A program made the translations under genes and the position numbers. The notes beneath the pieces are model-generated. The model saw only the letters and a list, made by a program, of their open reading frames with translations, searched no databases and was not told the DNA's origin. A stretch of 64,000 nt of DNA from Acidimicrobiia bacterium (GTDB taxonomy: Bacteria; Actinomycetota; Acidimicrobiia; Acidimicrobiales; Bin134): NCBI GenBank assembly GCA_022825005.1, contig JAJDYU010000076.1:1-64000 (forward strand). The letters run 5' to 3'. Below are positions 1-7,912 of the stretch, in pieces (position 1 is the stretch's first letter; each line of letters begins with the position of its first letter).

Positions 1-198
1 AACTACACCCTGTTTCGACGGGGCACGCAGGTGATCGCCTACGTGGAGTGCCATCCCGATGTCGAGACCGCGTTCGCCAAGGTGGGCGAGTCGGAGGTCA
101 ACGCCCGCTGGTCGAAGTGGTTCGAGGAAGTGATCGTGAGCCTGGCCGACGACGACGGCAACCTGTACTGGGCCGACGAGGTGTGGCACCAGGATTGA
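1..198 (+). CDS. L-rhamnose mutarotase, C-terminal fragment
   Basis: The window opens inside this gene, so only the last 65 residues are present. The reading frame from base 1 gives NYTLFRRGTQVIAYVECHPD and ends in EVWHQD before a TGA. This matches the C-terminal half of the L-rhamnose mutarotase family (RhaM, DUF718), about 105 residues long, which interconverts alpha and beta anomers of L-rhamnose or related 6-deoxysugars in the cytoplasm. It is the leftmost gene of a sugar-catabolic block and is convergent with the ceramidase-like gene; a hairpin lies between them. The family call is good, but the exact sugar is unknown. Confidence 0.8.
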   Translation, partial: NYTLFRRGTQVIAYVECHPDVETAFAKVGESEVNARWSKWFEEVIVSLADDDGNLYWADEVWHQD

Positions 199-213
199 CC
201 TCCTGAAAGTCGA

Positions 214-240
214 CCACCTGGTGAGCTCTTCACCAGGTGG
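214..240. terminator. Bidirectional hairpin between convergent genes
   Basis: A perfect 11-bp inverted repeat, CCACCTGGTGA and TCACCAGGTGG, flanks a 5-base loop. It starts 16 bases after the mutarotase stop codon. The TGA stop of the minus-strand ceramidase-like gene lies in the right arm. There is no clear T-run, so it may act as a factor-assisted or actinobacterial-type terminator for both genes. Confidence 0.6.
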
Positions 241-1648
241 CTGAGATCAACTCCACGCTGGTCTCCACCAAGATCCGCTCGCTTTGGGGCGCGATCTGCT
301 CGACCAGCCCGTAGGAGTGATGGGCGTAGTCGCATTCATACCCGCCGTCGGGATATTCCGCGGCCGGGGGCATGTAGGTGAGCACGCCGTTGGTGTAGGC
401 CGAGAACAGCGTGGTGGGGGCCGCTGAGCGCTGCTTCACCTCGATGGACAGCTCTGAGAACGCCTCTCCGGGCATGGTGGCGATCACCGTGTCGCCGATC
501 CTCAAAGCCTGGAGGAAGGCCGGGACGCTGGGGGCCACCTCGCCTTGGCGCACCTGGTCGATGGCGTCCTCGGCCCAGTTGAGGTGGTACTCGATGGGGT
601 TGAGGGCTGCCTGGTCGGCGCCTGTATGGCGAGCCTCGTCGAGTTCGCGCTGATAGCCGTCGCGCTCGGCTTCCAGGTCGGCCAGCGACGGCAGCGGCTT
701 GAGCGGGAGCTCTACTGCTCGTCCCACCGCGGCCAACTCCTGGTCGGGCTGGGGCTCGACGGCCACCCGCCGATGCAGGGTGATCGGGGTGACCGAGCCG
801 TAGTCGATCCGCTCCACCCGCCGTTCGATCGGGTCGATCTGCTCGAGCACGTGCAGCACCTCCACCCCCAGCTTGCGCCCGAAGGCCTGTTCGGGCCCGG
901 GATGGTCGAAGAATCCCTCCAACGGGAGCAGATTGCCGCATCCCCCCTGCAAGAACAGGCAGGTGGCGCCGGTCACCTGCTCCACCAGATCGCGCATGGG
1001 GCCGGGAAAGTCGGGGTTCACCCCCGGATCCTCGGGGCCGACCACCACCGGATGGCAGGCATAGTTCACCACCACGGCCAATGTCGTGCCGTCCAGTCGG
1101 TCGATTCGCAGCACTCCCACGTCGCGGTCCACGGGCTTGTCGGGATTCCACCCGAGGATCACCCGGCCCTCGGCATTCTTCTCCCGCCGGTTCACGGCCA
1201 GGTCCACCGTGCCGACCCCGCCGGCGGCCCGCACCGGTTCCATGCAGCCGGCAGCCTGAGTTGCCGCGGCGGCGAGCTGTTGGGGGAAGGAGTCGATGAA
1301 CTCGCGTTCGTTGGCCGAGCGCTCTCGCTGGCGTCCGCCGATCTTCACGCCGTGGGCGTGGGTGGTGGGCCCGCCGTGGGTGTGGCTGACGCTGATCATC
1401 ACATGGTCGGCCGAGGTGCCGAGCGCGTCGGCGATCTCGATTCGCAGCCGGTCGGCGTGGGCGGGCAGCAGGAAGGGCACGTCGGCGGCAATGACAGCCG
1501 CGGTGGTGGTGCCTGAGCTAAGGGCCAGCGCGGTGGCGGTCAGCGGTGCCCTTATGTGTCGGGCCGGCTCCGCTCGTCGGGAATAGCCGACCACGTCGAT
1601 GGGGACCGACGGGGTGATGTCCACACGGGCGATGCCGGCGGTGAGCAT
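230..1648 (-). CDS. Neutral/alkaline ceramidase-family protein, cytoplasmic
   Basis: 472 residues. The N-terminus MLTAGIARVDITPSVP and later motifs (VSHTHGGPTTHAHG, NYACHPVVVG, FLQGGCGN) match the N-terminal domain of neutral/non-lysosomal ceramidase (PF04734), a zinc-dependent amidase-like fold. The chosen ATG gives the standard family start; longer readings run into antisense of the next gene. No signal peptide is visible, unlike secreted ceramidases. It is divergent from the isomerase-like gene at 1715 and shares a LacI-type operator with it. That points to a catabolic hydrolase for a sugar-derived substrate rather than true ceramide cleavage. Family confident, substrate unknown. Confidence 0.8.
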   Translation of the reverse strand: MLTAGIARVDITPSVPIDVVGYSRRAEPARHIRAPLTATALALSSGTTTAAVIAADVPFLLPAHADRLRIEIADALGTSADHVMISVSHTHGGPTTHAHGVKIGGRQRERSANEREFIDSFPQQLAAAATQAAGCMEPVRAAGGVGTVDLAVNRREKNAEGRVILGWNPDKPVDRDVGVLRIDRLDGTTLAVVVNYACHPVVVGPEDPGVNPDFPGPMRDLVEQVTGATCLFLQGGCGNLLPLEGFFDHPGPEQAFGRKLGVEVLHVLEQIDPIERRVERIDYGSVTPITLHRRVAVEPQPDQELAAVGRAVELPLKPLPSLADLEAERDGYQRELDEARHTGADQAALNPIEYHLNWAEDAIDQVRQGEVAPSVPAFLQALRIGDTVIATMPGEAFSELSIEVKQRSAAPTTLFSAYTNGVLTYMPPAAEYPDGGYECDYAHHSYGLVEQIAPQSERILVETSVELISATW

Positions 1649-1660
1649 GAGGGCATTGTG

Positions 1661-1677
1661 CCAGAATCGTTTCCAGC
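1661..1677. promoter_or_regulatory. LacI-type operator, site 1
   Basis: Read on the minus strand the site is GCTGGAAACGATTCTGG. It shares the core GCTGGAAACG with sites at 4591 and 6851. It lies in the 66-bp gap between the divergent ceramidase-like gene and the isomerase-like gene, so one bound repressor could control both. The shape (CG centre, near-palindrome) is that of LacI/GalR-family operators. No LacI-type regulator gene is in the window. Confidence 0.6.
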
Positions 1678-1714
1678 ATGCTGGGCCTCCAGGAGAGGCA
1701 GGGAAGGGATTGCA

Positions 1715-3106
1715 GTGAGGATTGGTCAGCTCTCGGTGTACTTCGGGCTCTTCGACGAGGCCATGCCGGCCGGGTTCCGAGAGACCCGCCGCCGCTACGC
1801 CGCGGCGGTGGGGGAGTTGCTGGCCGCCTACGGCGAGGTGGTGGATCCCGGACTGGTGGACAGCATGGACCAAGCGGGGCACGCGGCTGAGGTGTTCGCC
1901 CGCGAGGAAGTGGACGTGGTGGTGTTCGCCCCCACAATGGCCGCGCCCCCGGCCTGGGCTGAGCAGGCGTTGAGCGACCAGGACGTGCCGGTGGTGGTGC
2001 TGGGCGCCCAAGAGAGCGGGGTGGTGCCCGACGACTACGACACCGAGACGGCCACCGCTCGCAGCCTGCCGGTGGGCCTGGTGATGTTCACCAACGTGCT
2101 GGTGCGCCATGGGCGGCCCTTTGCCTCCGTGGTGGGGGAGTTGGGCACCCCTGAGCTGTCGGCCAGGCTGGATCAGGCCATGCGGGCCGCAGCCGCGGTG
2201 ACCGCCATACGACGGCGGCCGATCGCGCTGGTGGGCCAGCCCATGGACGGCTACAGCGATGTGCTGGCCACCGACGACGATCTGGCCCAGCTGGGCGTGC
2301 AGGTGGAAGCCATCACCGCCCCGGAGCTATCGGAGGCCTACGCCGCGGCCACCGAGGCCCATGTGCGGCGGGAGATCGAGGAAGTGCAAGAGGTAGCTGA
2401 CGCCGAGGCAGTTTCCGATGAGGTGTTGGAGCGGTCGTGCCGGTTGAGCCTTGCCCTCAAAGGCCTGTGCGACGACCGCGGGCTGGGGGGAGGGGCGGTG
2501 AACTGCCACGGCCCCACCCTGCGATGGAATCCGGGAGTGGGGATAACCGCTTGTTTGGGGGTGAGCCGGATGAGCGAGAGGGGCAGCCCGTTTGCCTGTA
2601 CTGGGGATATTCCCACCGCCATTGCGCTCATGCTGGGCAAGGCGGTGGCAAACTCGGCGCTGTACTGCGAGCTATATCAGCTCGACCTGCCCGGCAACTG
2701 GATCTTGGTGGCCAACGGGGGAGAGGGCGACTACTCCGGTCGGGCGCCGGGATCGACCATCCGGCTATTGCCCGAAGACCACTACCGCGGCGACAACGGC
2801 CCCGGCGTGGCGGTGGCCTTCGAGCTGCCCGTTGGTCCGGCCACGCTGGTGAGCCTGACGCCGGCATCGGGGGCGGCGGGCGGCTGGATCCTGGTGGTGG
2901 CCGAGGGAGAGGTCATCGGTTCGCGGCACCATCGCATGGAGGGTCCCAACGCCATGTTCCGATTCTCGTCGGCGCCGGTGGCTGAGGCGTACCAACGCTG
3001 GTGTCAGGCCGGTGCCACCCACCATGCCGCGCTTCTTCCCGGCGCTCGCCGCGGCGACCTCTCCGCGGTGGCCGATCTACTGGGGATTCAACTGGCCGCG
3101 GTGTGA
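1715..3106 (+). CDS. L-fucose/L-arabinose isomerase-family protein (paralogue 1)
   Basis: 463 residues, starting at a GTG 6 bases after AGGGAAGGGA. Motifs such as VVVFAPTMAAPPAWAEQAL, GQPMDGY, GGAVNCHGPTLRW, FACTGDIPTAIALMLGKAV and the C-terminal TRHHAALLPG-like segment (THHAALLPGARRG) are typical of the L-fucose isomerase-like fold, which converts aldose to ketose sugars using Mn2+. It is clearly related to the minus-strand gene at 3141-4589: both share a NCH motif, a CTGD motif and a HH-A-PG C-terminus. Divergent from the ceramidase-like gene over a LacI-type operator. The exact sugar cannot be read from the sequence. Confidence 0.75.
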   Translation: MRIGQLSVYFGLFDEAMPAGFRETRRRYAAAVGELLAAYGEVVDPGLVDSMDQAGHAAEVFAREEVDVVVFAPTMAAPPAWAEQALSDQDVPVVVLGAQESGVVPDDYDTETATARSLPVGLVMFTNVLVRHGRPFASVVGELGTPELSARLDQAMRAAAAVTAIRRRPIALVGQPMDGYSDVLATDDDLAQLGVQVEAITAPELSEAYAAATEAHVRREIEEVQEVADAEAVSDEVLERSCRLSLALKGLCDDRGLGGGAVNCHGPTLRWNPGVGITACLGVSRMSERGSPFACTGDIPTAIALMLGKAVANSALYCELYQLDLPGNWILVANGGEGDYSGRAPGSTIRLLPEDHYRGDNGPGVAVAFELPVGPATLVSLTPASGAAGGWILVVAEGEVIGSRHHRMEGPNAMFRFSSAPVAEAYQRWCQAGATHHAALLPGARRGDLSAVADLLGIQLAAV

Positions 3107-3140
3107 GGGGTTCGACGGCCTAGGCGTGAGAGGCGCAGCC

Positions 3141-4589
3141 TCAAATCACCACGCACTCCACCCCGGCGAATCTGGCCACCGAGGCCACCGACTGCGCCAA
3201 GTGCCCGGGGGCTATGGCGCTGTGATGGTTGACTCCGGCACTGGCCCAGCGGGTCCAGGCCTCGGTCACCGGGCTGGTGGAGAAGCGGAAAACTCCTCCT
3301 GCGGTGGGATTTCTGGGCAGCTCACGGCCGGTGATCTCCCCTTCGGCCACCACGAAGCCGAATCCGGATGGGTGATCGGGCTGATGGGCGAACCCCACCA
3401 GCGAAGCCGGGCCGCCGGGCAGCTTTAAATGCGCCCGAAAGCTCGTGCGGGGGTCGTGGGCGAACCACGGATTGGGCTCGAAGCCGGGAGCCTGTCCTTC
3501 TGCGGTCCAACCCAAGTCGTGCTCGCCGGAGTTGGCAATGGCCACCTCTCCGGTCTCGAAGTCGATGGCCTCAACTTCGTGGTAGAGGGCGGCGCCAGAC
3601 AGCCCCTTGGCCACCAGCATGGCCACCGCGGTGAGCACGTCTCCCGTGCAGCTCCATGGGATGCCCCGGGTGGTCTCGCAGCCCAGTCCGAAGCACGGGG
3701 TCAGGCCCGGATCGTCGCCGAAGCGGATCTCGGGAACGTGGCAGTTGATGGCCCCCGCGGCGATGGAGTTGTCCCGATCGAGCGTCTCCATGGCCACGGC
3801 CAGCCGCAGCGTTCGGGTCAGGTCTTCTTGGGGCGGGCTGGCCCCCAACGCAAAATGCCGGTCCACTTCTTGTCGCGCCGCGGCGATTTCGTCGTCGCCC
3901 ACGGCCTGGTAGCGATCCTTCACCTCCTGGGGGCTGATGTGAACAACCTGCATTCCGAGGGCTCGGTGGAGATCGTCGTCGTCGGCGTCCACGCACGCGT
4001 ATCCGTCCATGGGTCGGCCCACTCGGGCCAACCGGGCACCGCGGAGCCGATGGGCCACGGCACCGGCCCGGAGCCGGTCGGCCACCGTCTCGCCGGCCAC
4101 TGGGTCGCTCGTCGACGACACCACCAGCTCGAAGGGCCGGCTCGTTCGGTGAAGCAGGTTGGTGAGCATGGGTGTGCCCACGGTGGCGCCCAGCGAGGTG
4201 ATGTGGGAGGCGTCGAAGTCCGGTGAGATGGTGGTGGAGTCTTGTATGGCCCAGATCACCACCGGCTGGGGGAGGTGCTCCAGCATCGCCTGGACATAGG
4301 ACGGGGGCACCGCCATCGTCTGCACCACCAGCACGGCGTCGGGGCTGACACGGGCGGCTTCAGCCCCCATGCTCGCTCCCCGTTCGGCGTGGTCTACGAG
4401 TCCCTGCCACACCACCTCGACGCCCAACTCGCCCATGCGGTCGGCCACGGTGCCCAGCAGGCGCTCGCGCCCGGTGCGAAGCTCAGGCCCCACCGTGGGT
4501 TCCCAGAAGTCCCAGTAGGGGGCGACCACGGCAACCCGGGGCACAACCGGCCGGCGATGGCCCGGTTCGTAGGGGCTGGGTATACTCAT
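3141..4589 (-). CDS. L-fucose/L-arabinose isomerase-family protein (paralogue 2)
   Basis: 482 residues. The start was taken at MSIPSPYEPG, since codons further upstream overlap an operator. Conserved pieces include VVQTMAVPPSYVQAM, GRPMDGYACVDADDDD, AGAINCHVPEIRFG, SCTGDVLTAVAMLVAKGL and NHHSAIAPGHLAQS, matching L-fucose isomerase-like proteins. It converges on paralogue 1 with a 34-bp gap and is divergent from the unknown gene at 4625 across a 35-bp gap that holds LacI-type operator site 2. The two paralogues differ widely in sequence, so they may act on two successive or alternative sugars, or form a hetero-oligomer; this is inference. Confidence 0.75.
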   Translation of the reverse strand: MSIPSPYEPGHRRPVVPRVAVVAPYWDFWEPTVGPELRTGRERLLGTVADRMGELGVEVVWQGLVDHAERGASMGAEAARVSPDAVLVVQTMAVPPSYVQAMLEHLPQPVVIWAIQDSTTISPDFDASHITSLGATVGTPMLTNLLHRTSRPFELVVSSTSDPVAGETVADRLRAGAVAHRLRGARLARVGRPMDGYACVDADDDDLHRALGMQVVHISPQEVKDRYQAVGDDEIAAARQEVDRHFALGASPPQEDLTRTLRLAVAMETLDRDNSIAAGAINCHVPEIRFGDDPGLTPCFGLGCETTRGIPWSCTGDVLTAVAMLVAKGLSGAALYHEVEAIDFETGEVAIANSGEHDLGWTAEGQAPGFEPNPWFAHDPRTSFRAHLKLPGGPASLVGFAHQPDHPSGFGFVVAEGEITGRELPRNPTAGGVFRFSTSPVTEAWTRWASAGVNHHSAIAPGHLAQSVASVARFAGVECVVI

Positions 4590-4590
4590 C

Positions 4591-4608
4591 GCTGGAAACG
4601 TTACCAAG
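4591..4608. promoter_or_regulatory. LacI-type operator, site 2
   Basis: The plus strand reads GCTGGAAACGTTACCAAG. It fills half of the 35-bp gap between two divergent genes and begins 2 bases from the minus-strand ATG, so binding would block both. It shares ten bases, GCTGGAAACG, with sites 1 and 3. Confidence 0.65.
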
Positions 4609-4624
4609 CGGGAGGGGCAGCCGG

Positions 4625-5743
4625 ATGGCTGAGACCAGGATCGAATTCTCCGAGGTGGTGGGACGACGGGTTCGCCTCGGATCGTGGGAAGACCAGAAGA
4701 TCTCGACCTATCGGAAGATCGCCGAGAGCGTCGAGGCCGGGGACTGGGATAGCGCCGCCGATCTGGCCGACTATTTCACCGACGAGGCCAATGTGTGCTT
4801 CAGCCTCTATCGCCAGTGGATCAACGATCTGCGGGGCTTTCTGCGGGACGGCGGGGCGTCGGCCGAGGAAGTCGAGGCCATCGACGCCGACGTGCAGTCC
4901 AAGCTCACCTGTCCCGACGGACGCCAGTGGAACCCCCACCGCCATTGGGACCAGTATCGCTCCGAGCAGCGCCAGCTCTTGGCCAGCATCTATCGGGAAC
5001 AGCCCAAAGAGGCGCTGGAGAACCTGGCCGCCATGAAGGAGACGTGGCGGCAGACCCACGACCGCGATGTCGACCACACCTACGGCCTCATGCACGCCAT
5101 TCAGGAGCGCCATGGGGCCCAGGGCATCGCCGACATGTACCAGCGAGTGCTGGTTCCGCTGTTCTCGTGGCGCTACAACAAGTTCGACATCGACCAGCAC
5201 CCGTGGGACGAGGGGCTGGAAACGCTGATGCTGGTGGCTTGCGAGGCCATGCGGGGCCACCTCGTCGGCCCCGAGCGAACCGGCGATTTCGATCTGATCG
5301 AGACCGACGACCGCTTCATCCTGCGGTTCGACCCCTGCGGGTCGGGGCAGCGCACCGTGCGGGGCGACTGGATCGAGGACACACCGGCCCGGATGGATCC
5401 CCCTTACAACTGGGACGTGGCCAAAGAAGAGGCCTCGTGGAACCACTTCACCAAGGGGGTGTGCCTCTACTGCGCCCACTGCATCGTGTTGATGGAGGAG
5501 CTTCCCATCGACCGCTTCGGCTATCCGGTCCGGGTGATCGACCCGCCGGTGTACCCCGACACAGACCGCGACCCCGACGCCCGCCAGAAGTGCCAGTGGC
5601 AGATGTTCAAGGATCCCACCCAGGTGCCCGAGGAGTATTACATCAGGGTCGGTCGTACCAAGCCCGACCGGTTCGGCTCCAGCAACTTCGACGCTCCCGA
5701 GCTGCCCGACGCCGGAGCGCTCGGGATGCCCGGCACCGGCTGA
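4625..5743 (+). CDS. Uncharacterised Cys-containing protein of sugar regulon
   Basis: 372 residues, soluble, with a good ribosome site (GGGAGGGG) before the ATG. I do not recognise the family with certainty. Visible marks are a basic, Trp- and His-rich middle (QWNPHRHWDQ near 101-110, TWRQTHDRDVDHTYG near 140-154), a RFDPCGSGQR motif at 234-243, and a closely spaced C-x2-C-x2-C at 280-286 (CLYCAHC). The last suggests metal or redox cofactor binding. The DPCGSG motif is weakly reminiscent of L-2-amino-thiazoline-4-carboxylate hydrolase-like proteins; this is only a lead. It is followed after 12 bases by a zinc alcohol dehydrogenase, so the two are probably co-transcribed, and it is preceded by LacI-type operator 2. 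Confidence 0.8.
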   Translation: MAETRIEFSEVVGRRVRLGSWEDQKISTYRKIAESVEAGDWDSAADLADYFTDEANVCFSLYRQWINDLRGFLRDGGASAEEVEAIDADVQSKLTCPDGRQWNPHRHWDQYRSEQRQLLASIYREQPKEALENLAAMKETWRQTHDRDVDHTYGLMHAIQERHGAQGIADMYQRVLVPLFSWRYNKFDIDQHPWDEGLETLMLVACEAMRGHLVGPERTGDFDLIETDDRFILRFDPCGSGQRTVRGDWIEDTPARMDPPYNWDVAKEEASWNHFTKGVCLYCAHCIVLMEELPIDRFGYPVRVIDPPVYPDTDRDPDARQKCQWQMFKDPTQVPEEYYIRVGRTKPDRFGSSNFDAPELPDAGALGMPGTG

Positions 5744-5755
5744 CCGGAACTGAAC

Positions 5756-6778
5756 GTGCAAGCTGCTGAACTGCGGGGCTACGGCCAAGCACTGGAGTTT
5801 GTCGAGCGACCGTCGCTCACTCCCGGCCCCGATCAGGTGGTGGTGCAGGTAGAGGCCTGCGGTGTGTGCGGCAGCGATGTCTTTCTCCGCAAAGGCGGCT
5901 TCGACTCGGTGCTGCCCATTGTGCCTGGACACGAGGCTGCCGGGGTGGTGTCCCGCATCGGACCCGGGGTGGACGGCGTGCGGGAGGGCGACCCGGTGGC
6001 CGTCTACTACATCGAGCATTGCGGGGAGTGTTCGATGTGCTCCGTCGGGCGGGTGAACATGTGCCTGTCGGTACGGCGCATGGGAGTGGAGTACGACGGT
6101 GCCTTCGCCAGCGAGGTGCTGGTCCCAGCCCGCAACCTCATCCCGGTGGAACCCGAAGATGATCTGGCCGCAGTGGCGGTGCTCACCGACGCGGTGGCGA
6201 CGCCGTACCACGCCCTCGTCCGGGTTGGAGATGTCCAGCCCGGTATGACCGTGGTGGTCTTCGGTGTCGGCGGGATCGGGTCCAACGCCGTCCAGGTGGC
6301 TGCTTATCTCGGCTGCGACGTGATCGCAGTGAGCCGCTCGCCGGCCAAACTGGAATTGGCCGAGCAGTTGGGCGCTCGGGTACTCATTTCTGCGGCCGAC
6401 GGCGCCGGCGACGTGGTGGAAGCCGTCCGCGCGGCCGCCGGTCCGGGAGGCCCGCCCATAGTGGTCCAGACCGTGGGGTCGGCAGAAGTGGACGCCCAGG
6501 CCGTTGCCGCGGTGGGAATCGGGGGCCAGGTGCTGCTGATCGGCTCCAGTGTGGAACCGTTCTCGATTCGGGCGGTGGACCTGATCTGGAAAGAGGCATC
6601 GGTGCACGGTTCTCGAGGATTCGTTCCCGACGACATCCGCGAGGTGTTGGCCCTGAACCGCTCGGGCGTGCTGAAAGTCGACCATCTGTTGGGTCGCCAA
6701 CGCCCGCTCTCGGAGGCCAATCAAGCACTCGACGACCTCGAAGCCGGAAGAGTGCTGCGTTCGGTGCTGATTCCCTAG
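5756..6778 (+). CDS. Zinc-dependent medium-chain alcohol/polyol dehydrogenase
   Basis: 340 residues from a GTG start. Catalytic zinc ligands are visible as Cys38 in CGVCGSD and His59-Glu60 in GHEAAG. A structural zinc site is formed by Cys89, 92, 95 and 103 (CGECSMCSVGRVNMC). The NAD(P)-binding Rossmann motif GVGGIGSNAVQVAAYLG lies near residues 166-182. The length and domain order are standard for the MDR family of sorbitol, threonine and aryl-alcohol dehydrogenases. It sits 12 bases behind the unknown gene at 4625 and ahead of a sugar importer, so it likely oxidises the sugar or polyol product of this block. Substrate not readable. Confidence 0.88.
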   Translation: MQAAELRGYGQALEFVERPSLTPGPDQVVVQVEACGVCGSDVFLRKGGFDSVLPIVPGHEAAGVVSRIGPGVDGVREGDPVAVYYIEHCGECSMCSVGRVNMCLSVRRMGVEYDGAFASEVLVPARNLIPVEPEDDLAAVAVLTDAVATPYHALVRVGDVQPGMTVVVFGVGGIGSNAVQVAAYLGCDVIAVSRSPAKLELAEQLGARVLISAADGAGDVVEAVRAAAGPGGPPIVVQTVGSAEVDAQAVAAVGIGGQVLLIGSSVEPFSIRAVDLIWKEASVHGSRGFVPDDIREVLALNRSGVLKVDHLLGRQRPLSEANQALDDLEAGRVLRSVLIP

Positions 6779-6815
6779 CGGTCCGAGCAGCACTAGGGGC
6801 GGGGCAACACGCGAG

Positions 6816-6844
6816 TTGCGCTGTCAATCGGCCCCCGCTAGTTT
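6816..6844 (+). promoter_or_regulatory. Probable promoter of the sugar ABC operon
   Basis: TTGCGC at 6816-6821 and TAGTTT at 6839-6844 are separated by 17 bases. The operator at 6851 begins just downstream, where transcription would start, as expected for simple repression. Hexamers are imperfect, so this is tentative. Confidence 0.4.
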
Positions 6845-6850
6845 TTTCGA

Positions 6851-6867
6851 CTAGAAACGTTTCCAGC
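6851..6867. promoter_or_regulatory. LacI-type operator, site 3
   Basis: The plus strand reads CTAGAAACGTTTCCAGC; the opposite strand begins with the same GCTGGAAACG core as sites 1 and 2. It has the central dyad GAAACGTTTC and lies 33 bases before the ATG of the sugar-binding lipoprotein, downstream of a likely -10 box. Confidence 0.7.
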
Positions 6868-6900
6868 CACGGCAAATGCCCGGCGATGAGGGGAGATACG

Positions 6901-7857
6901 ATGAGGAAGAGCCTCAAGATGGTGATCGCCGTTTTGGCGGTATTCACGCTGGTTGCCACCGCATGTGGCAACGATGACGACGGCGGCGACGGCACGGTCG
7001 GCTACATCTCCCTGGGAGATTCAGTTCCGTTCGTCAAGCTGGTCTCGGACTCGATTCAAAGGGAAGCTGACGCCGCCGGTCTCGAACTGGTGTTCTGCGA
7101 CTCTGAGATCGATGCGGCCAAGGCCCTGTCGTGCGCTCAGCTTCTCGGTCAGCGTGATGTGGATGTGGTGTTGAACTTCCAGGTATTCCAGGAGTCCAGC
7201 CCGGAGATCTGCGCGGCCTATGGGGATGTGCCCACCATCGCCATCGACATTGTGCAGCCGCCCTGTGAAGTGGCCTTCATGGGGGCCAACAACGCCGGTG
7301 CCGGGGAGATGGCCGGTGCCGCGATAGGGAAGTACTTCAAGGACAACTTCGATTGCGAGTACGACGGCTACATCTCGCTCGAGTCGACCGCAGCCGGCGC
7401 GGCCAACACCGACCGTATGGGCGGCTACCGCACCGGATTCACCCAGCACTGCGACATCGTGAACGAACGAGTTCTCGACGGCGCCGACCGCACCGATACC
7501 GCCCTGGAGCAGGTGACCGACCTGCTGCCGGCGATGCCCGGCAATCGGATTGCCGTTGTGGCCATCAACGAGGACGGGATCATCGGCGCATTGGCCGCGG
7601 CTCGCACCCTCGGGCGCGACGGCGACCTCTACTACTCCGGACAGGGCACTGATCCGAGCATCTGGTGCGAGGTCCGCGACAATCCCAATTACGTCGCTTC
7701 CACGGCGTACTTCCCCGAGCGGTATGGAGAGATTCTGATTCCCGCTGCTCAGAAGCTCCTGGCCGGTGAGTCTGTTGACGAACTCCTGTTCACCGAACAT
7801 CAGATCATCAACTCGGAGAACATCGAGGACATCTACGAGGTCACCGACTGCGGCTGA
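6901..7857 (+). CDS. Sugar ABC transporter substrate-binding lipoprotein
   Basis: 318 residues. The ATG at 6901 follows GAGGGGAG and begins MRKSLK, a basic n-region. A hydrophobic stretch leads to the lipobox-like A-T-A-Cys22, after which the mature protein starts with an acidic Asp/Gly linker. The body has the RbsB-type periplasmic-binding fold (Peripla_BP_4): PTIAIDIVQPP, NNAGAGEMAGAAIGKYF, NEDGIIGALAAARTLG. It would capture a sugar outside the membrane and deliver it to the permease encoded at 9429. First gene of a three-gene importer operon under LacI-type operator 3. Confidence 0.88.
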   Translation: MRKSLKMVIAVLAVFTLVATACGNDDDGGDGTVGYISLGDSVPFVKLVSDSIQREADAAGLELVFCDSEIDAAKALSCAQLLGQRDVDVVLNFQVFQESSPEICAAYGDVPTIAIDIVQPPCEVAFMGANNAGAGEMAGAAIGKYFKDNFDCEYDGYISLESTAAGAANTDRMGGYRTGFTQHCDIVNERVLDGADRTDTALEQVTDLLPAMPGNRIAVVAINEDGIIGALAAARTLGRDGDLYYSGQGTDPSIWCEVRDNPNYVASTAYFPERYGEILIPAAQKLLAGESVDELLFTEHQIINSENIEDIYEVTDCG

Positions 7858-7912
7858 TCCCGTTACGAATCTCATTGCCAGTAGCAAGCTGCATTGAGAT
7901 GAGGGCCTGCTG

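Noticed and set aside
4601-6793. A 730-codon minus-strand frame over the unknown protein and dehydrogenase genes
   Set aside because: The plus-strand genes have ribosome sites and recognisable motifs; the minus frame has none and overlaps the operator.
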